From contig OX439004.1 of assembly GCA_949316495.1 (NCBI GenBank), positions 44,936,447-45,000,446 of the forward strand: a stretch of DNA of 64,000 nucleotides. The letters run 5' to 3'. This document shows, piece by piece, positions 57,736 through 64,000 of this stretch. The stretch comes from Amphiduros pacificus. Taxonomy: Eukaryota > Annelida > Polychaeta > Phyllodocida > Hesionidae. Each line of letters starts with the position of its first letter. Within the stretch, counting starts at the first letter, position 1. The translations under genes were made by a program, and so were the position numbers. The notes beneath the pieces are model-generated. The model saw nothing but the letters and a program-made list of their open reading frames with translations, was not told where the DNA came from and made no database searches.

Positions 57736-58269
57736 GCATTATCTTGAAATACTTTTTGGTATGAATTTATCTTGAAGCCAGGGTTTGAAGGTTGACAAGT
57801 TACAATTTCTCTTATGAGCTGGGACCACTGCCTGAAGGGTTAATATTTTGTCCTTTCATATCTGTGATCATTTGGTTGACATAAGATAGACCTGCGACAT
57901 GCCAATATAGTGAGCCTATACTATATTTATCTGCCTGATAAGTTGGTCTCGTGACAGGATGACTGAAATAATGTTGACACTCGAACAGGAACGTGTGCAC
58001 ACTCATTTGATCTTTTTCGAACATACATACCTTCTATAATGTCCGCAAATACAACGTATCCAATCTCGATTTCGAATTAGCTATCATTAGGTGTGATTAA
58101 ATAGTTCTCATGAGAAAAGAAAAATAATAATGACAGATGCTGATATAGAAATCTTACGCAAGATTTCTATATCAGCTCCTGTCAAGATCCAGTTCATGGT
58201 TTATATCTAAAGCATAAACATAATGTTACACAATTATGAATATCTGAGGTTGATCATACATAAAAGTGG
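57736..58269. other. Non-coding
   Basis: AT-rich. It includes a short inverted repeat, GATATAGAAATCTT / AAGATTTCTATATC (58141-58171), with CGC in the loop. No exon recognised. Confidence 0.5.
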
Positions 58270-58444
<175 letters not shown>

Positions 58445-58593
58445 CAAGATAAAATGAAAGTCGGTTTTCAAAATGCTCAAATAATAACTTGGCACACATT
58501 CGTCATATAATAATCTGGTATAACCCTTTAATTTGTATTTATCTCCACAACACTAGTTGGTTACGCACAAAACCATCTCTCATGCCTATTGTT

Positions 58594-58599
58594 TTTATT
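58594..58599 (-). promoter_or_regulatory. Candidate polyadenylation signal of the XKR gene
   Basis: AATAAA on the minus strand, within a TAA-rich stretch, about 255 bp after the XKR stop codon. It is the first canonical hexamer I see downstream. Confidence 0.5.
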
Positions 58600-58854
58600 A
58601 TTATTATTATTCATAATCAAGAAATGTACACATTACTTCATTTATATTCTCATTGCATTCGTTTATATAGACACCAGGTGGCACTCGTATTAAGAATCCG
58701 CTAAACATCAATGCAAACAATATAATGCTTGTGACTTGATCATGTTCTTCTGTCTATAATTCTACAATCAGCTGTGGATGTTGTACATGACAAAAGAATC
58801 AACAATAACTATAAAATAATGAATAAAAACCCTTCCACGAACCCCCTTCTATTG

Positions 58855-61245
58855 TTACCGTAGTGCCGTGTCCTCTCCCGCACAGTGTTCGGTGCTGATC
58901 GGATACACTGGGTTGGCTATATACCCGCCGTTATACAGGATATGTGAATCCTTTCTGTGTGTCTGACATTTATAATAGAAGTTACAGCCTAGGAGGCAAC
59001 CAAAGCTACTCCAGCAGCAGGGGGACTTGTTGTAGAGCCAGCGGTGCCGGTGTGGCAGGATGTCTACTCTGGCGTGGTGCAGATACATGTAATACACGGC
59101 CATGAACACCAGACCCAAGATAAAGCCGCCAAACACCATCACCATAGCCACGATGGCTGGCCACGGCGGGGACTCGCTGGCATAGTAATGGTGGTACCAT
59201 ATCCCCACCAGGGTGGCATTCTCCAGATACATCAAGGCATAGTAGAATATGTAGTGGTGCAAGGTGGGGTTATATGTGTCATCACTTTTCATCTTGAAGA
59301 AAGCCAAATGGGGGTTAAATGAGAATATGTAAGTCGCTGCAACGAGAATGCTACCGAGGAATGTTCGCCTGCAGGAAACTGGCTTCTCGCCTTCTTTGAT
59401 AAGTTGCTTACGTCGCCTATAGGAACGAATGGAGTGGTAGATGAGCATGACAACAAACTGAAGGGCACAGAATATGAAGAGTGCCCAGGGGTAGATGGAG
59501 GCAAAGAGGGCCATGGACAGCATGCGGGGGCCAATGGTGAAGGCGTGAGAGGCGGCCAGCACCAGCTTAGCCGGCAGCTTCATGTGAACAGTGGGGTGCA
59601 TGCTGATGTACAGACTCACCATGGTCCAAGAAAGGGACAGCCAGGAAGTGATGATGCTGAATGCTTGTTGCCCTGACAACTCGCTAGGCCCCTCAGACCA
59701 TGATAACGTCACAATGTACAGCTGCAGCAACATCTGCGGCGCGCTCTCCAGGAATCCCTCTATTGTCTGGATCTTGGAGAGGATTTGTCTGTGGTTATCA
59801 TACATACTAAAACTGTTCCTCATAAAGTATACAATGGATGACAAGGTGTTAGACATGATGGCCAGACAGCTGTCCCGCAGTGCTGCCCCCTGGATACAAT
59901 CCTGGAGGTATGCTGCAAATAATGTGCTCTTCAAATAATTCTGAACAGTATCCCCCTCTCCAAAGTCCTGAATCCTGGCTTGATGGACATCCAAAGGATC
60001 AATCCATCTTGTCATCTCTTGAAGTCTATCTTTCATCATGTTCAAGTTGTTATTGATTCTTTCAGTTATCCTGTTGTTGTCAGGCCGGCTCGTGTCCAGA
60101 AGCATGGTTGCCCACTGCGCAAGCGCGTCCCGAGCTAGTTGGGTCTCGTGCTGGTGAACCTCATCATTGCTCTCACCTGTATCACTGTCTAGAGAAGCAA
60201 TCCTTTCCAGAAAATATGCCAAGACTTTGTCGTTATAACCACAAGCTTCTACCAACTTAGGCAAATTATCATATTCTTTCATGAGCTGGACCCTGTTTTG
60301 ACTCATCCATATCGTGAATGATGGGAAGGGCAGTTGGTTATGAATGAGAACAGACATGGCCGCAGCCATGAGATGCTCGTCAAGCCAACCAGTGCCGGCA
60401 AATATATAGCGCTTACATCTCACAGAACGCAAAATCTCACCATCCCATTTAGCATAGGTCTGGGTCCTGTTCCAATATATCCACCAGTACAAGATGTCAC
60501 ACATCCACACCAGAGGACTGACCAGGAACATGGCTGACATGATACGTACCACTGTAGATAAAGAGTTTCTGAGGGAGGAACTGGAAAGCAAGCCTCGCTT
60601 ATACCAGAAGTACACACTGAAGAACGAAGCTGACATTCCTGGTATGAACACAAACACTGCAGTCATCACAGCAGATTTAATGTGATCAGTGGAGAAGTAT
60701 ACTACAGCTAGGCGAATATCAGACACAACATCTACGATGTACAACAAGAATCCGATTATTATAAAGATGCCGGTGATATAACCAAACTTCTCCCGCAGAT
60801 AGGCGCAGTGATGGGAACAGTGATCGTCCGGTTCGTCACAGATCCTGCACCTCCAGGTGCTGTCCTCTCTCGGGCAGTCAGTCTCATCACGCAGCGCCCT
60901 CTGTGTGCAGACATGGCGGCAGTGGTTATCATTGACACGCCTTGGACACACATAGCAGAACCTGCAACACCAGAAACGCTGCGGCCGGCCTTGCAGATTG
61001 TCTCCCTCCCTGCATATGAGACACCTGTCTAGAGTTTTGTGGGCCTCGCATTGCAGACATTGGTGTGGAAGACCTTCCCGCTGACAGCACATCAGCGTGG
61101 AGGGGCCCTGCTCTGTGTACGAAGGCTGTGTTCTCCAGGAAGTGGTGTCCAGGGGCTGCAACATGAACTCCTCGCCCTCTTCCGGTTCCCTATTTGTCTT
61201 CACATCCTGCCCACATCCGTTATTATGCCGATTCTTGGTGGTCAT
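58855..61245 (-). CDS. XK-related protein (XKR family) with Cys-rich N-terminus
   Basis: A 796-residue membrane protein in a single coding exon. Start ATG lies at 61245, and a good acceptor (ATATTTGTCACAG, exon from 61261) sits 15 bp upstream, suggesting an intron in the 5' UTR. Residues 53-147 hold 17 Cys, several in CxxC pairs (CLQC, CLIC, CRFC, CRIC) plus His, probably a zinc-binding domain. TM1 is about 155-180 with DVVSDIRLAVVYF, TM2 about 190-215 and TM3 about 230-257. After about 240 polar or weakly helical residues comes the XKR signature GFLESAPQMLLQLYI (497-511). Further membrane segments lie near 529-550, 565-603, 628-650, 663-687 and 695-722, with ENATLVGIWY typical of the last part. 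The short tail (about 723-796) has a Cys cluster. XKR proteins are scramblases or XK-type partners of VPS13 lipid-transfer proteins. Function here is inferred from family only. Vertebrate XKRs are about 400-650 residues and lack this Cys-rich domain. Confidence 0.93.
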   Translation of the reverse strand: MTTKNRHNNGCGQDVKTNREPEEGEEFMLQPLDTTSWRTQPSYTEQGPSTLMCCQREGLPHQCLQCEAHKTLDRCLICREGDNLQGRPQRFWCCRFCYVCPRRVNDNHCRHVCTQRALRDETDCPREDSTWRCRICDEPDDHCSHHCAYLREKFGYITGIFIIIGFLLYIVDVVSDIRLAVVYFSTDHIKSAVMTAVFVFIPGMSASFFSVYFWYKRGLLSSSSLRNSLSTVVRIMSAMFLVSPLVWMCDILYWWIYWNRTQTYAKWDGEILRSVRCKRYIFAGTGWLDEHLMAAAMSVLIHNQLPFPSFTIWMSQNRVQLMKEYDNLPKLVEACGYNDKVLAYFLERIASLDSDTGESNDEVHQHETQLARDALAQWATMLLDTSRPDNNRITERINNNLNMMKDRLQEMTRWIDPLDVHQARIQDFGEGDTVQNYLKSTLFAAYLQDCIQGAALRDSCLAIMSNTLSSIVYFMRNSFSMYDNHRQILSKIQTIEGFLESAPQMLLQLYIVTLSWSEGPSELSGQQAFSIITSWLSLSWTMVSLYISMHPTVHMKLPAKLVLAASHAFTIGPRMLSMALFASIYPWALFIFCALQFVVMLIYHSIRSYRRRKQLIKEGEKPVSCRRTFLGSILVAATYIFSFNPHLAFFKMKSDDTYNPTLHHYIFYYALMYLENATLVGIWYHHYYASESPPWPAIVAMVMVFGGFILGLVFMAVYYMYLHHARVDILPHRHRWLYNKSPCCWSSFGCLLGCNFYYKCQTHRKDSHILYNGGYIANPVYPISTEHCAGEDTALR

Positions 61246-63765
<2,520 letters not shown>

Positions 63766-63845
63766 ATATATATATATATATATATATATACGGACAATCA
63801 CTGTTATTATAGTTATATATACATGCGGACAATCACTGTTATTTT
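63766..63845. repeat. Short TA run and 26-30 bp duplication
   Basis: A TA run at 63766-63790, then two copies of CGGACAATCACTGTTATT separated by a TATA-rich spacer. Confidence 0.85.
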
Positions 63846-63857
63846 GATAATTTGATT

Positions 63858-64000
63858 TTAAAAAGAACCAAATTATGAAACTACCATCCTACCGGATTAC
63901 TGATTCTAAAAAGAACCAAATTATGAAACTACCATCCTACCGGACTACTGATTCTAAAAAGAACCAAATTATGAAATTACCATCCTACTGGACTACTTTT
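63858..64000. repeat. 48-bp minisatellite running off the window
   Basis: Three copies of a unit with AAAAAGAACCAAATTATGAA and ACTACCATCCTACCGGA. The array continues beyond the window end, so copy number is unknown. Confidence 0.92.

Overview
The window looks like intron-rich, AT-rich animal DNA. It is most likely from a lophotrochozoan and probably a mollusc such as a bivalve. The reasons are spliceosomal exons with good GT-AG sites, tRNA-derived SINEs whose tails end in a GTAAAACCCCAAACAAAC-like sequence, a degraded Jockey-superfamily LINE, a foldback element, and an exceptional load of minisatellites. No operons, CRISPR arrays or bacterial signals are present. No LTR element or Polinton was recognised. 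The species assignment is inference.

Host genes. (1) About 2.1-6.5 kb, + strand: a proline-rich exon with SH3-ligand motifs that resembles the C-terminal proline-rich domain of dynamin, then a possible 15-nt microexon and a possible last exon. (2) About 20.5-24.3 kb, - strand: three phase-compatible exons encoding the end of a single-pass membrane protein, namely a 33-nt juxtamembrane exon, a transmembrane exon and a 138-residue cytoplasmic tail. Its ectodomain lies somewhere upstream. A signal-peptide-like exon at 34.0 kb and a short exon at 30.7 kb are weak candidates. (3) 37.5 kb and 53.6 kb, - strand: two isolated exon candidates with good splice sites that I cannot name. (4) 58.86-61.25 kb, - strand: the one complete gene, a 796-residue XK-related (XKR, scramblase family) protein in one coding exon. 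It has a Cys-rich N-terminal domain and a long insertion before the family motif.

Mobile DNA. There is a 5'-truncated LINE at 29.1-30.5 kb. Two full-length tRNA-derived SINEs with perfect 12-13 bp target duplications lie at 9.8 and 44.2 kb. A third SINE shares their head but has a different body (24.8 kb). Two SINEs have a body built from about 120-bp units (44.7-45.6 kb), and another tRNA-like SINE lies at 33.0 kb. A foldback/MITE-like DNA transposon lies at 8.68-9.37 kb, and a lone end of the same family is joined to a minisatellite at 38.74 kb. Several low-copy dispersed repeats are also present.

Tandem repeats fill much of the rest, with units of 12, 20, 22, 24, 26, 32, 38, 40, 42, 47, 48, 61 and 66 bp, several with higher-order structure. 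There is also a nearly perfect 615-bp tandem duplication at 55.3-56.5 kb and long TA runs. Many arrays are open in several frames or on both strands only because of their unit length and composition. I do not treat these as genes. Exon calls outside the XKR gene rest on splice signals, phase and composition alone, and need RNA or homology support.
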